Part shown: positions 20,082-29,563 of the stretch, piece after piece | How positions within the stretch are numbered: position 1 is the first letter of the stretch | Layout: each line of letters opens with the position of its first letter | Assembly (NCBI GenBank): GCA_934667815.1 | Contig: CAKUMO010000028.1 | Span: 1-33,347 of the forward strand | DNA from: an uncultured Oscillospiraceae bacterium | GTDB lineage: Bacteria > Bacillota > Clostridia > Oscillospirales > Oscillospiraceae | DNA length: 33,347 bases | Direction: 5' to 3' | Made by a program: the position numbers and the translations under genes | Notes under the pieces: generated by a model | Database searches by the model: none | What the model was told of the DNA's origin: nothing | Seen by the model: only the letters and a program-made list of their open reading frames with translations

Positions 20082-21803
20082 ATGAAACGTTTTTTGATCA
20101 TTGTGCTCGCGCTGGTGCTGTTCGCGGCGCTGCTGTTCGGGCTGTATTATTTTCTCTGGACACCGGAAAACTTCGCCGCGCTCGGTGCGCGGGCCATGCA
20201 GGCCGGGAGCTATTCCCGCGCGGTCAGCCGCTATACCACGGCCTGTGAATTAGACCCGGACAATCTGGAGTATGCCATTGCGCTGGCCGATGCCTGTGTG
20301 GCCGACGGCAGCTATACCCGTGCCGAGCGCGCGCTGGTCTCGGCGCTGCGCGTCGCGCCCAGCGCCGAGCTGTACCGCAAGCTCTCGGCCACCTACGTTG
20401 CGCAGGACAAGCTGCTCGACGCGCAGCAGATGCTCGATAACCTCAATGATGCCGCCATCCGCGCGGAGCTGGATGCACAGCGTCCCGCAGCGCCCAAGCT
20501 GACGCCCGACGGCGGCGAGTTCTCCGAGTATATCTCCGTGACCGTCACGCATGAGACGGGCACGCTGTGCGTCTCGACGGACGAGCAGTATCCCTCGCTG
20601 ACGGCCGAGCCTTATACCGAGCCGATCCAGTTGCCCGCGGGCGACACGCATATTTCGGCCATCGCCGTCGGGGAAAACGGACTGGTCAGCCCGCTGGTCG
20701 AGGCGGATTACCGCGTCGTCGGCGTGGTGGAGGAGGTTGCGTTCGAGGACAGCGCCATCGAGGCTGCTGCGCACGAGGTACTCGGAATTCCGGAGCGTAC
20801 CAAGCTTTTGACAAGCGACCTTTGGACGATCAGCGAACTGACCGTTCCGGCCGAGGCCGCAAGCTACGCCGACCTGCGCTATTTCATCCATCTGACCTCC
20901 CTGACGATTGTCTCCAGCTCCGTGGAGGATTACAGCTTCCTGCCGTCTCTGACCGAGCTGAAAACGCTGAGCTTCACGGACAGCCTCGTCTCTGCCGAGC
21001 TTCTGGGCTATATCGGGGCGCTGCCGCAGCTTGAAAACCTGACGCTCACCGGCTGCGGCCTGTCGAACATTCTCCCTCTGGCCGACGCCGCGAAGCTCAC
21101 CGTGCTCGACCTCTCGGACAACAGCATTTCCGACATCACCGCGCTGGCGTCCTTCCCGAATCTGACCTATGCGAACCTTTCGCGCAACGCAATCTCCTCG
21201 CTCGAACCGCTGAAAAACCTGACAAATTTACAGGAACTGTATCTTGCGGAAAATGACCTGACCGCGCTCGACGCGCTGTCCGGCTTCCGCCAGCTCAAGA
21301 TTCTCGACATCACGGACAACGCCGTGACGAGCATTGAGCCGCTTGCGCCCATGCGCGAGCTGACGGAGCTTTCTGCCGGCGGCAACGCCCTGACGGACGC
21401 CTCCGGCCTTGCCGGCTGCATCAGCCTGACGCGTCTTGACCTTTCCAATAACGAGCTGACCAATGTGGATGCCGTGAAGAACCTGACGCTCCTGACCCAC
21501 CTGAATTTCAGCCACAATGCCGTTGAGGCCGTGCCGAATCTCTCCGGGCTGAGCAGCCTGCAGCAGTTCTACGCATCCTACAATGCCGGACTTGACGACA
21601 TTTCCAGCCTCGCGGGCTTGGAGATGCTGAATTATGTGGACGTGGATTATACTGCAGTGGACGACATTCTGTGCCTGAAAACCTGCCCGAATCTCGTTCA
21701 GGTCAACGCCTTCGGCTCGAAGGTACGCGACGTGAAGGAGCTGACGGACGCAGGTGTGATTGTCCGTTACGACCCGACCGGCACCGCCGGTCCCGAGGAA
21801 TAA
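20082..21803 (+). CDS. Membrane-anchored TPR and leucine-rich-repeat protein
   Basis: A 573-residue protein with four parts. A basic start and one membrane segment (about 4-27) form an uncleaved signal anchor or signal peptide. Residues 33-130 look like two to three TPR-type helical repeats (GSYSRAVSRYTTACELDPDN, GSYTRAERALVSALRVAPS). Residues 135-215 form a beta domain like the chitobiase C-terminal/FN3-type module (APKLTPDGGEFSEYISVTVT ... TYDGSEPT-like turn replaced by TDEQYPSLTAEP). From about 290 to 545 come about ten internalin-type 22-residue leucine-rich repeats (LTVLDLSDNSISDITALASF, LQELYLAENDLTALDALSGF). There is no LPXTG motif. Such proteins usually bind ligands at the cell surface; no ligand or partner is suggested. 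It is monocistronic, under its own strong promoter. Confidence 0.88.
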   Translation: MKRFLIIVLALVLFAALLFGLYYFLWTPENFAALGARAMQAGSYSRAVSRYTTACELDPDNLEYAIALADACVADGSYTRAERALVSALRVAPSAELYRKLSATYVAQDKLLDAQQMLDNLNDAAIRAELDAQRPAAPKLTPDGGEFSEYISVTVTHETGTLCVSTDEQYPSLTAEPYTEPIQLPAGDTHISAIAVGENGLVSPLVEADYRVVGVVEEVAFEDSAIEAAAHEVLGIPERTKLLTSDLWTISELTVPAEAASYADLRYFIHLTSLTIVSSSVEDYSFLPSLTELKTLSFTDSLVSAELLGYIGALPQLENLTLTGCGLSNILPLADAAKLTVLDLSDNSISDITALASFPNLTYANLSRNAISSLEPLKNLTNLQELYLAENDLTALDALSGFRQLKILDITDNAVTSIEPLAPMRELTELSAGGNALTDASGLAGCISLTRLDLSNNELTNVDAVKNLTLLTHLNFSHNAVEAVPNLSGLSSLQQFYASYNAGLDDISSLAGLEMLNYVDVDYTAVDDILCLKTCPNLVQVNAFGSKVRDVKELTDAGVIVRYDPTGTAGPEE

Positions 21804-21817
21804 TTCTACCAAAAGTG

Positions 21818-21846
21818 AGCGCCTGCCCAAAGATTGGGCAGGCGCT
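21818..21846 (+). terminator. First of three hairpins after the LRR gene
   Basis: A perfect 12-bp stem (21818-21829 with 21835-21846, loop AAGAT) lies 15 bases after the LRR stop codon. It is followed by TCAATATGTC rather than a T tract. Confidence 0.65.
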
Positions 21847-21856
21847 TCAATATGTC

Positions 21857-21880
21857 AAAAAAGTCCCTTCGGACTTTTTT
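21857..21880. terminator. Symmetric A/T-flanked terminator hairpin
   Basis: AAAAAAGTCC, loop CTTC, GGACTTTTTT. The short GTCC/GGAC stem is flanked by A6 and T6, so it can work as an intrinsic terminator on both strands. Confidence 0.82.
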
Positions 21881-21893
21881 AACAAGCTGCGAA

Positions 21894-21913
21894 GGGAACC
21901 CATCTGGGTTCCC
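21894..21913 (-). terminator. Hairpin next to the end of polC
   Basis: GGGAACCC (21894-21901), loop ATCT, GGGTTCCC (21906-21913). It is the first structure met by the polC transcript, 51 bases beyond its stop, with a weak TTCG tail on the - strand. Confidence 0.6.
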
Positions 21914-21963
21914 TTGTTGCATTGTCTAAGCATGATTCATATCACATGAGACATGCGGCCGGC

Positions 21964-24900
21964 CTAGAACAGCATGATCTGGCCCGTATCCGGCAGGTCG
22001 CCGAAGGCACCGGCGGCCTTGAGATTCTCGATGTGCGTCTTGGAAACCTTGGGACAGGCGACCGAAAATTCCTCGATGGAGACAAAATGCTTGCCCTTGC
22101 GCCCCTCCATGATGTCCCACGCCGCGCTCTCACCGAGGCCGGACACCGCCACAAAGGGCGGCAGCAGCCGGTCGTCCTTGATGATGAACTTCGTCGCGTG
22201 CGACTCGTAAAGATCGATGGGCGCGAAGTCGAAGCCGCGCAGATAAAACTCGTAGCAGACCTCCAGTGTGGTCAACAGGTCGTCCTCCTTGGCTGTGCGG
22301 TCGGGATTGGAGGAAATGCGCTTGATGTGCGCACGCACCTCGTCGATTCCGTGCGTCATAAGCACCGCATCGAAGCCGTCCTTCTGGCTTCGGCGGTAGA
22401 AATACGCCGCGTAAAACGCCAGCGGGTGATGCACCTTGAACCACGCGATACGGAACGCCATCATGACATAGGCCGCCGCGTGCGCCTTGGGGAACAGGTA
22501 CTTGATCTTGCGGCAGGACTCGATGTACCACTCCGGCACGTTGTGCTGCTGCATTTCCTCGACGATGCCGTCCGGCCACGGCTTACCCTTGTGAATCGCG
22601 CCCTTCCGGACGGCCTCCATGAACTTGAAGGCGCGCAGCTCGGGCAGGCCGCATTTAATCAGATAGAGCATGATGTCGTCGCGGCAGCCGATGGCCTCAC
22701 CGACCGTGGCCGTGCCGCTGAGGATCAGATCCTTTGCGTTGCCCAGCCACACGTCCGTGCCGTGCGAGAAGCCCGACAGACGGATGAGCGTATCAAACTG
22801 CGTGGGCTTGGTGTCCATGAGCATGCCGCGCGTGAAGCCCGTGCCGAACTCCGGAATGCCCACCGTGCCGACCTCGGTCAGGATGGGATCGTGCTCGTAG
22901 CCCAGCACCTTGCTCGACAGGAAGATGGACATGGTGTCCTTGTCGTCGAGCGGGATTTTCTGCGCGTCCACGCCCGTCAAATCCTCCATCATGCGGATCA
23001 TCGTCGGGTCATCGTGGCCGAGCATGTCCAGCTTCAGGAGGTTTTCCTCCATGGAGTGATATTCAAAATGCGTTGTGATGATGTCCGTGCCCGGGTCGTC
23101 CGCAGGATGCTGCACCGGGCAGAAGTCCCAGATCTCGTTCTCCTGCGGGATGACGACGAGGCCGCCGGGGTGCTGGCCGGTCGTGCGCCGCACATCGACG
23201 CAGCCCGCGGCCAGACGGTTTTCCTCTGCGCGAGAGACGGTCATATTTCGCTCGGAGAGGTACTTTTTCACATAGCCGTAGGCGGTTTTTTCCGCGACCG
23301 TACCGATGGTGCCCGCGCGGAACACATGGCTCGCGCCAAACATTTCGATGCAGTACTGATGCGCACGCGACTGGTATTCACCGGAGAAGTTCAGATCGAT
23401 GTCCGGCACCTTTGCGCCGCCGAAGCCGAGGAAGGTCTCGAACGGAATGTTGAAACCGTCCTTGTCGAGCTTTTCGCCGCACTGCGGGCAAACAGCATCG
23501 GGCAGGTCGGCGCCGCAGTTGATGTCGTCGGGCACCTCGAAGGTGCAGTATTTGCACTTCGGGCAGCGGTAATGCGGCGGCAGGGAGTTGACCTCCGTGA
23601 TGCCGGACATGAACGCCACCAGCGACGAGCCGACCGAGCCGCGCGAGCCGACCAGATAGCCGTGCTCCAGTGAGTTCTGCACGAGCTTCTGCGCGGACAT
23701 ATAAATCACGTCGTAGTGGCAGGTGATGATGTCGTGCAGCTCAGTCTCGACGCGCTTGGAGACGATCTCGGGCGGGTTTTCGCCGTAAAGCCGGTGCATT
23801 TTTCCGTAAACAAGGGATTTCAGATCCTCGACGGAATTCTCGATCTTCGGCGCAAACAGATTATAGGGCACGGGACGGATCGAATCGCACATATCCGCAA
23901 TGAGGTTCGTGTTCTTGACCACGACCTCGTAGGCCTTTTCCGCACCGAGATAGGAAAATTCCTCGAGCATTTCGTCCGTCGTGTGGAAATAGAGCGGATT
24001 TTCGCGGTCGCAGTCCGGGAAGCCCTTGGTCGCCAGCAGGATGCGGCGATAGACCTCGTCCTCGGGGTTGAGAAAGTGGACGTCGCCCGTCGCGCAGACC
24101 GGCTTGCCCAGCTCCTCGCCGAGCCGGACGATCGTACGGTTGAAATCGCGCAGCTCCTCGTCGTCCTTGGCAATGCCCTTGGCGATCATGAAGCGGTTGT
24201 TGCTGAGGGGCTGAATCTCCAAAAAGTCGTAGAACGAGGCAATGCGCAGCAGTTCATCGTGGCTTTTCTTCTCCAGAATCGCCTGAAACAGCTCGCCCGC
24301 CTCGCAGGCCGAGCCGATAATCAGGCCCTCGCGATAGCGCTCCAGCTCGAAGCGCGGGATGCAGGGCGATTTGCGGTAGAAATATTTTAAGTTGGAATCG
24401 GAGATCAGATGATAGAGATTCCGCAGACCCGTCTGGTTTTTGGCAAAGAGGATGATGTGGCGCGGATGATAATTGCGGCCGGTGAGCTTCATGTCTCCGG
24501 CCAGCGCGAGCATCTCGCGGTTCAGCCCGGCAAGATCCGTCACGCCGCGCTCAGCAAGCCTGCGCGCAAGGCGGTCATAGATCAGCCCGCAGGTAATCGC
24601 ATCGTCCGAAGCGCGGTGATGGTTAAATTCCGGCAGCTTCAGCGCTTCGGCCACCATGTCGAGCTTGTGCTTTTTCAGCTCCGGCAGGAACCTGCGCGCA
24701 AGGACGAGCGTGTCGATGTAGGTCGGCTCAAAGGGGATGTCCAGCCTGCGTGCAGCCGCACGGACAAAGCCGATGTCAAACTCCGCGTTGTGCGCCACAA
24801 GCGGCAGCTCGCCGCAGAAGCGCAGAAATTCCGGCAGAACCTCGGAAATATCGGGTGCACCGGCGAGCATCGCATCCGTGATGCCGGTCAGCTCGATGTT

Positions 24901-26298
24901 TTTCGCATCCAGCTTGCGCTTGGGATCGACGAAGGACTGGAAGGTCTCAAGCACCTCTCCGTCCTTGATGCGCACCGCGCCAAACTCCGTGATAACGTCA
25001 AATTCATTGGAAAGGCCGGTCGTTTCCAGATCGAAGGCGATGTACTCGCCCAGCAGCGGCAGGCTTTCGTTGCCGCGTGCGGCGATGCGGTCGTCCTTGA
25101 TGGGAAGGAAATAGCCCTCGCAGCCGTAGAGAATCTTGATCGGCTGATCGGTTCCGGCAACCTTGGCCCTGGAGGCGTGCAGCGCGTCCGGGAAGGAGGA
25201 CGCCACGCCGTGATCCGTAATGGCTATGGCCTTGTGGCCCCAGCGGGCGGCCGTGGCGACGGCCTCGCCGGTCTTGGTCAGTGCGTCCATCATGGACATG
25301 GAGGTATGCAGATGCAGCTCCACGCGCTTATCCGGTGCGGTATCCTCGCGCTTGGGCGCGGTGCCCTTCTGAATGGCGATCGGCTCGAGGACGATGTCGT
25401 TTTCAAAGCGGCTGAAGCTCACCTTGCCGAACACGCGCAGCCACATGCCGGGCTTCGCGATTTTCTCCACGAGCGGCCCGGCAATGCCCGCGTCCATGTA
25501 GCGGTTGACGCGGATGGAGCCGGTATAATCCGTCATGTCAAAAGACACAACCCATGCGTTGCTCTTTTTCAGTTCCTTATGGTTGACGGCGAACACGCGA
25601 CCCTCAACGATGACCTTGCCCATGTCGTTTTCCAGCGTGACCTCGCGCATGGGTACGTTCTCGCCGCGGATGGGCTTGGTACCGAGCAGGAGGTCGGACT
25701 GCGCCTCCGGCGCGGCGGCTTTCTTCCCGTCCGACTGCGCCTCGCGGAACGCGGGTTCAGGAACGTTCTTCATCGCCTCGCGGCGCAGCTTTTCCGTCTC
25801 GGCAAAGAGCAGCTCGCCCTCGGCGGTGTTGCCGGGGATGACCCGGATCGTCGTTTTCAGAGAGAAGCGGTCAAAAAGAAAGCGCTCGGCTACGGGCAAA
25901 AAGGGCATCAGCGCATCCTTGCCGTTGGCGCGAAGATACAGCATCGTCTCGCCCTCGGCGATCTCCCATCGGCAGCCGGCCAGTGTTCCGGCGGCGGGAG
26001 AATAGGCCGCAATGAGGCAGCGGTTCAGCTCCGTCGGTTCCAGCTCCTGCACGCTGTCTTTGGGAAAGCGCGGCAGCAGCCGCACGCGGCGAATGCCGTA
26101 ACGCGCCTGCAGCGCCTCGCAGATATCCTCCAGCGCGTGCGCGGTGAGGTACTGCGGAAAGTCGATCTGCAAGGTGATAATACGATCCTCTCCGCTGATC
26201 TCCGCACGGAAAACCGCTGCCTGCTCTAAGACGGCACGCAGCGATTCTTCGGGCGAATATTCAGGAAACATCAGTAAGAACGGGATAGAATTGGCCAT
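21964..26298 (-). CDS. polC: DNA polymerase III, PolC type
   Basis: The replicative polymerase of low-GC-lineage Gram-positive bacteria. The 1444-residue chain has all expected parts. These are an N-terminal domain, an OB-fold (about 215-320), and a PHP domain beginning with VELHLHTSMSMMDAL near 327. The DEDD proofreading exonuclease is inserted in PHP (IAFDLETTGLSNEFD near 420, later HNAEFDIGF). The PHP remainder, then a zinc-binding region with CPKCKYC and CPQCGEK (about 908-945), lead to the polymerase palm with VPDIDLNFSGEYQ near 962. The fingers and C-terminal helix-hairpin-helix/duplex-binding part follow. ATG with TAGGAG eight bases upstream. It is the last gene of the pyrH operon, nine bases after ispG. 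Confidence 0.98.
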   Translation of the reverse strand: MANSIPFLLMFPEYSPEESLRAVLEQAAVFRAEISGEDRIITLQIDFPQYLTAHALEDICEALQARYGIRRVRLLPRFPKDSVQELEPTELNRCLIAAYSPAAGTLAGCRWEIAEGETMLYLRANGKDALMPFLPVAERFLFDRFSLKTTIRVIPGNTAEGELLFAETEKLRREAMKNVPEPAFREAQSDGKKAAAPEAQSDLLLGTKPIRGENVPMREVTLENDMGKVIVEGRVFAVNHKELKKSNAWVVSFDMTDYTGSIRVNRYMDAGIAGPLVEKIAKPGMWLRVFGKVSFSRFENDIVLEPIAIQKGTAPKREDTAPDKRVELHLHTSMSMMDALTKTGEAVATAARWGHKAIAITDHGVASSFPDALHASRAKVAGTDQPIKILYGCEGYFLPIKDDRIAARGNESLPLLGEYIAFDLETTGLSNEFDVITEFGAVRIKDGEVLETFQSFVDPKRKLDAKNIELTGITDAMLAGAPDISEVLPEFLRFCGELPLVAHNAEFDIGFVRAAARRLDIPFEPTYIDTLVLARRFLPELKKHKLDMVAEALKLPEFNHHRASDDAITCGLIYDRLARRLAERGVTDLAGLNREMLALAGDMKLTGRNYHPRHIILFAKNQTGLRNLYHLISDSNLKYFYRKSPCIPRFELERYREGLIIGSACEAGELFQAILEKKSHDELLRIASFYDFLEIQPLSNNRFMIAKGIAKDDEELRDFNRTIVRLGEELGKPVCATGDVHFLNPEDEVYRRILLATKGFPDCDRENPLYFHTTDEMLEEFSYLGAEKAYEVVVKNTNLIADMCDSIRPVPYNLFAPKIENSVEDLKSLVYGKMHRLYGENPPEIVSKRVETELHDIITCHYDVIYMSAQKLVQNSLEHGYLVGSRGSVGSSLVAFMSGITEVNSLPPHYRCPKCKYCTFEVPDDINCGADLPDAVCPQCGEKLDKDGFNIPFETFLGFGGAKVPDIDLNFSGEYQSRAHQYCIEMFGASHVFRAGTIGTVAEKTAYGYVKKYLSERNMTVSRAEENRLAAGCVDVRRTTGQHPGGLVVIPQENEIWDFCPVQHPADDPGTDIITTHFEYHSMEENLLKLDMLGHDDPTMIRMMEDLTGVDAQKIPLDDKDTMSIFLSSKVLGYEHDPILTEVGTVGIPEFGTGFTRGMLMDTKPTQFDTLIRLSGFSHGTDVWLGNAKDLILSGTATVGEAIGCRDDIMLYLIKCGLPELRAFKFMEAVRKGAIHKGKPWPDGIVEEMQQHNVPEWYIESCRKIKYLFPKAHAAAYVMMAFRIAWFKVHHPLAFYAAYFYRRSQKDGFDAVLMTHGIDEVRAHIKRISSNPDRTAKEDDLLTTLEVCYEFYLRGFDFAPIDLYESHATKFIIKDDRLLPPFVAVSGLGESAAWDIMEGRKGKHFVSIEEFSVACPKVSKTHIENLKAAGAFGDLPDTGQIMLF

Positions 26299-26307
26299 TA
26301 CAGACTC

Positions 26308-27345
26308 CTAAAGTTTCTCTATGTAGGCCAGCAGCGCGGGCAAAAGCTCGTCGTAGGGCAATTTTTCGCGCAGCTCGCCCTTGACGAACAGAACGCCGCA
26401 GCCGTCGCCGCCGGCAATGCCGACATCCGCCTCACGCGCTTCACCCGGGCCGTTGACGATGCAGCCCATGACGGCGACCGTGATATTCTTGTCGCAATCG
26501 GCCAGCGCCTGCTCCACGCGGTTGGCAAGGCCGATCAGATCGATCTTCGTGCGGCCGCAGGTCGGGCAGGAAATGAGATTCACGCCCTGCGGGCGCAGAC
26601 CGGCAGCCTTTAAGATGGCCTTTGCGGCGTAGACCTCGCGCACGGGATCAGCCGTCAGTGAGACGCGGACGGTGTCGCCGATGCCCATGCACAAAAGGCC
26701 GCCGATGCCCATCGCGGACTTGATCGTGCCCATGTACTCCGTACCGGTCTCGGTCACGCCGACGTGCAGCGGATAGTCGCTTTTTTCGTGCATCAGGCGG
26801 TAGGCCTGCATCATAAGCGGCACGTTACTGGATTTCATGGAGACGCAGATGTCATAAAATCCGAACTTTTCCAGCAGACGAATGTGGGAAAATGCGCTCT
26901 CGACCAGCGCTTCGGCGGTCGGATGGCCGTATTTCTCCAAAAGCGTCTTGTCCAGACTGCCGCCGTTGACGCCGATGCGGATGGGAATGCCGTGCGCCTT
27001 GCAGCAGTCGACCACGGCGCGCACATTCTGCTCGCCGCCGATGTTGCCGGGATTGATGCGGATCTTGGCCGCGCCGCCCTCGGCTGCCGCCAGCGCCAGC
27101 CGGTAGTCGAAGTGGATATCCGCAACGAGGGGCAAGGGGGACTTCTCCGCGATGCGGCGGAAGCCCTCGGCCGCGGCCATGTCCGGCACGGCCAGACGCG
27201 CGATCTCGCAGCCGGCATTTTTCAGGCGGTCGAGCTGGGCAAGGCTGCCCTCGACATCGGTGGTCGCGGTGTTGAGCATCGACTGAATGGACACCGGCGC
27301 ACCGCCGCCGATCTTGACCCCGCCGACGGTAATTTGTCTAGTCAT
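26308..27345 (-). CDS. ispG: 4-hydroxy-3-methylbut-2-enyl diphosphate synthase (flavodoxin/ferredoxin)
   Basis: Penultimate step of the MEP isoprenoid pathway: reductive conversion of methylerythritol cyclodiphosphate to HMBPP. The 345-residue bacterial-type protein has a TIM-barrel beginning with SIQSMLNTATTDVEG. The C-terminal 4Fe-4S ligands are two cysteines in ISCPTCGRTKID (about 258-262) and one in GCIVNGPGEA (about 293). GAGG lies six bases before the ATG and overlaps the end of rseP; the gap to rseP is two bases. It works with Dxr encoded in the same operon, supplying precursors for the UppS product. Confidence 0.97.
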   Translation of the reverse strand: MTRQITVGGVKIGGGAPVSIQSMLNTATTDVEGSLAQLDRLKNAGCEIARLAVPDMAAAEGFRRIAEKSPLPLVADIHFDYRLALAAAEGGAAKIRINPGNIGGEQNVRAVVDCCKAHGIPIRIGVNGGSLDKTLLEKYGHPTAEALVESAFSHIRLLEKFGFYDICVSMKSSNVPLMMQAYRLMHEKSDYPLHVGVTETGTEYMGTIKSAMGIGGLLCMGIGDTVRVSLTADPVREVYAAKAILKAAGLRPQGVNLISCPTCGRTKIDLIGLANRVEQALADCDKNITVAVMGCIVNGPGEAREADVGIAGGDGCGVLFVKGELREKLPYDELLPALLAYIEKL

Positions 27346-27347
27346 AA

Positions 27348-28406
27348 TTAACCTCGAAACAGCTTGAAAATATCTTTAAAGGTGACAAAGGCCATAAACA
27401 GCAGCAGAAGCACCATGCCCGCGCCGTGCAGATAAGCCTCATACTTCGGATTGAGCTTGCGGCGGATGATTTTCTCGACGAGCGCCGTCAGAAGTAGGCA
27501 CACCACGCGCCCGCCGTCGAGCGCGGGAATGGGCAGCAGATTCATCACACCCAGATTGACCGAGATGAACGCGAAGAAATACAGCACCGTCAGAACGCCC
27601 TGCGCGACCGACTTGGATTGCTTACCTGCCTCGGTCACAACGGACACAATGCCGACCGGCCCGGACATATCGTTGATGCCCGCTCTGCCAGTGATGAGAT
27701 CCTGCAGGCCGAGGCGCACCAGCCGCGCAAAGTCGCGGCACTGCTGCCACGAATAGGACAGGATGTTCCCGACCGTCTTTTCCCCCGTGGGAAACAGAAA
27801 GCCGTATTTCATCTCGCCGTCGTAGTCCACGCGCTTCAGTTCAAAATCGTTCAGCTTGACCTTTTTGCCGTCGCGCACGACGACAATGTCATAGACCTGC
27901 GTGCTGCTGCGCTCAAGCAGCAGCGTGATGTCGCTGTTGATATACACGCGCTCACCGTCAATGGAATAGAAGCGGTCTCCCGCCTGAAGCGCATCCGCGC
28001 CCTCATACGGGCAGCCCTCGGCAAAGCCGGAAAGACTCGTACTCGGAACATAGCCAAAGGCCAGGCTGACAAACAGCACGGTGATCAAAAAGCCCGCGAC
28101 AAAGTTCATAAACGAGCCTGCCACAAGGATGATGAGCCGCTTGTAGAGCTTTGCGTTGCCAAAGGCGCGTGGATCGTCGCTCTCATCGTCCTCGCCCTCC
28201 ATGGCGCAGTAGCCACCGATGGGGATGCAGCGCAGAGAATAGGTCGTCTCGCCCTTGGTTTTCTTGAAAATGGCCGGGCCCATAAAGAGCGAAAATTCGT
28301 TCACGCGCACGCCTGAGAGCTTCGCCGTGATAAAATGGCCGAACTCGTGCGCCAGCACCAGTACGCCAAAGAGTAAAATTGCCAGAATGATATAAAATGC
28401 GGTCAA
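27348..28406 (-). CDS. rseP: RIP metalloprotease RseP (site-2 protease family)
   Basis: Intramembrane zinc protease that cuts anti-sigma factors and leftover signal peptides. The first membrane segment contains HEFGH (His20-Glu21, His24). A PDZ domain lies in the middle (SGFAEGCPYEGADALQAGD), and the third metal ligand is in PALDGGRVV near residue 300. Two further membrane segments flank these. I favour a TTG start at 28406 because GAGGTG (28418-28413) sits six bases before it and the product begins directly in the membrane helix, as in homologues. A GTG at 28415 is the alternative (355 residues) but has no ribosome site. It sits between dxr and ispG, as in many Firmicutes. Confidence 0.95.
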   Translation of the reverse strand: MTAFYIILAILLFGVLVLAHEFGHFITAKLSGVRVNEFSLFMGPAIFKKTKGETTYSLRCIPIGGYCAMEGEDDESDDPRAFGNAKLYKRLIILVAGSFMNFVAGFLITVLFVSLAFGYVPSTSLSGFAEGCPYEGADALQAGDRFYSIDGERVYINSDITLLLERSSTQVYDIVVVRDGKKVKLNDFELKRVDYDGEMKYGFLFPTGEKTVGNILSYSWQQCRDFARLVRLGLQDLITGRAGINDMSGPVGIVSVVTEAGKQSKSVAQGVLTVLYFFAFISVNLGVMNLLPIPALDGGRVVCLLLTALVEKIIRRKLNPKYEAYLHGAGMVLLLLFMAFVTFKDIFKLFRG

Positions 28407-28416
28407 ATAGGACACC

Positions 28417-29562
28417 TCACATTGCGTTCAATACGGCGCTGCGCGCCGCGTGGTCGCAGTCCAGAATTTCCTCCAGCTCCGGCGATGCGGCAAAGGGCAC
28501 AACGTCCATCGCGTGCCGCACCAGACGCGGAATGTCATAAAAGCCGATCTCGTCACGCAGGAACAGCGCGACGGCGGCCTCGTTCGCGCCGTTCATCACG
28601 GCGCAGGCGTTTCCGCCGCGCTCGGCCGCCTCACGCGCAAGGCGCAGGCAGGGAAACGCCGTCTCGTCGGGGCGGTCGAAGGTCAGCGTCCCGCAGGTCA
28701 GAAGGTCAAGCCCCGGTGCGGGGTTCTCCTGCCGCGTGGGATAGGTCAGCGCCAGCCGGATCGGCACACGCATATCCGGCACGCCGAGCTGCGCGAGCAT
28801 CGCGCCGTCGCGGAACTCCACAAGCGAATGAACGATGCTCTGCCGATGGATGACCACATCCACCTGCGACAGCGGGACGGAATACAGGTGCATCGCCTCG
28901 ATGACCTCAAGCCCCTTGTTCATTAGTGTAGCGCAGTCGATGGTGATTTTATGCCCCATCTTCCAATTCGGATGCTTCAAGGCGTCGGCCTTGGTCACAT
29001 TTTTCAGTTCCTCGGGCGATTTTCCGAAGAACGGCCCGCCGGAGCAGGTCAGGATCAGGCGGCGCACCTCGTGCCGGTCGGCGTTGCCCATGAGACACTG
29101 GAAGATCGCGGAATGCTCGGAATCCACGGGGATGATCTCCGCGCCGCACTCGCGCGCAGCCTGCATGACAAGCCGCCCCGCGCAAACGAGCGTTTCTTTA
29201 TTGGCAAGGGCAATGCGCTTTTTCTTTGCAATGGCCGCAAGCGTCGGCCGCAGGCCGAGCATCCCGACAACCGCCGTAACGACGGTGTCCGCCTGCTCGT
29301 GCTCCGCTGCGGCAAGCAGCCCCTCCATGCCGGAGAGAATGCGGATCTTCTGCGTTCCCAGCGCATCGCGCAGCGCCTCGGCGGCCTCGGGCGTGGCCAT
29401 AACGGCAAGCTCGGGCCGGAATTTCCTGCACTGCTGCGCCATCAGCTCGACGTTGCCGCCTGCGGTCAGCGCTGCAACCTTGATTGGAAGCTGCTCGACA
29501 ACCTCAAGCGTCTGCCGCCCGATGGAGCCGGTGGAACCGAGAATGGAAACGGTCTTTGTCAT
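28417..29562 (-). CDS. dxr: 1-deoxy-D-xylulose-5-phosphate reductoisomerase
   Basis: First committed step of the MEP pathway: NADPH-dependent conversion of DXP to MEP; the target of fosmidomycin. The 381-residue protein has the NADPH motif ILGSTGSIGRQTLEV (residues 7-21), the catalytic/metal sequence VDSEHSAIFQCL near 146, the substrate loop with CSGGPFF, and LMNKGLEVIEAMHLY. Its ATG lies one base after the cdsA stop with no clear ribosome site, so translation is probably coupled to cdsA. Confidence 0.97.
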   Translation of the reverse strand: MTKTVSILGSTGSIGRQTLEVVEQLPIKVAALTAGGNVELMAQQCRKFRPELAVMATPEAAEALRDALGTQKIRILSGMEGLLAAAEHEQADTVVTAVVGMLGLRPTLAAIAKKKRIALANKETLVCAGRLVMQAARECGAEIIPVDSEHSAIFQCLMGNADRHEVRRLILTCSGGPFFGKSPEELKNVTKADALKHPNWKMGHKITIDCATLMNKGLEVIEAMHLYSVPLSQVDVVIHRQSIVHSLVEFRDGAMLAQLGVPDMRVPIRLALTYPTRQENPAPGLDLLTCGTLTFDRPDETAFPCLRLAREAAERGGNACAVMNGANEAAVALFLRDEIGFYDIPRLVRHAMDVVPFAASPELEEILDCDHAARSAVLNAM

Positions 29563-29563
29563 A

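Noticed and set aside
21922..26229. Long + strand frames of 583, 224 and 606 codons antisense to polC
   Set aside because: Same codon-bias shadow effect. The real frame on the - strand contains every PolC motif without interruption.
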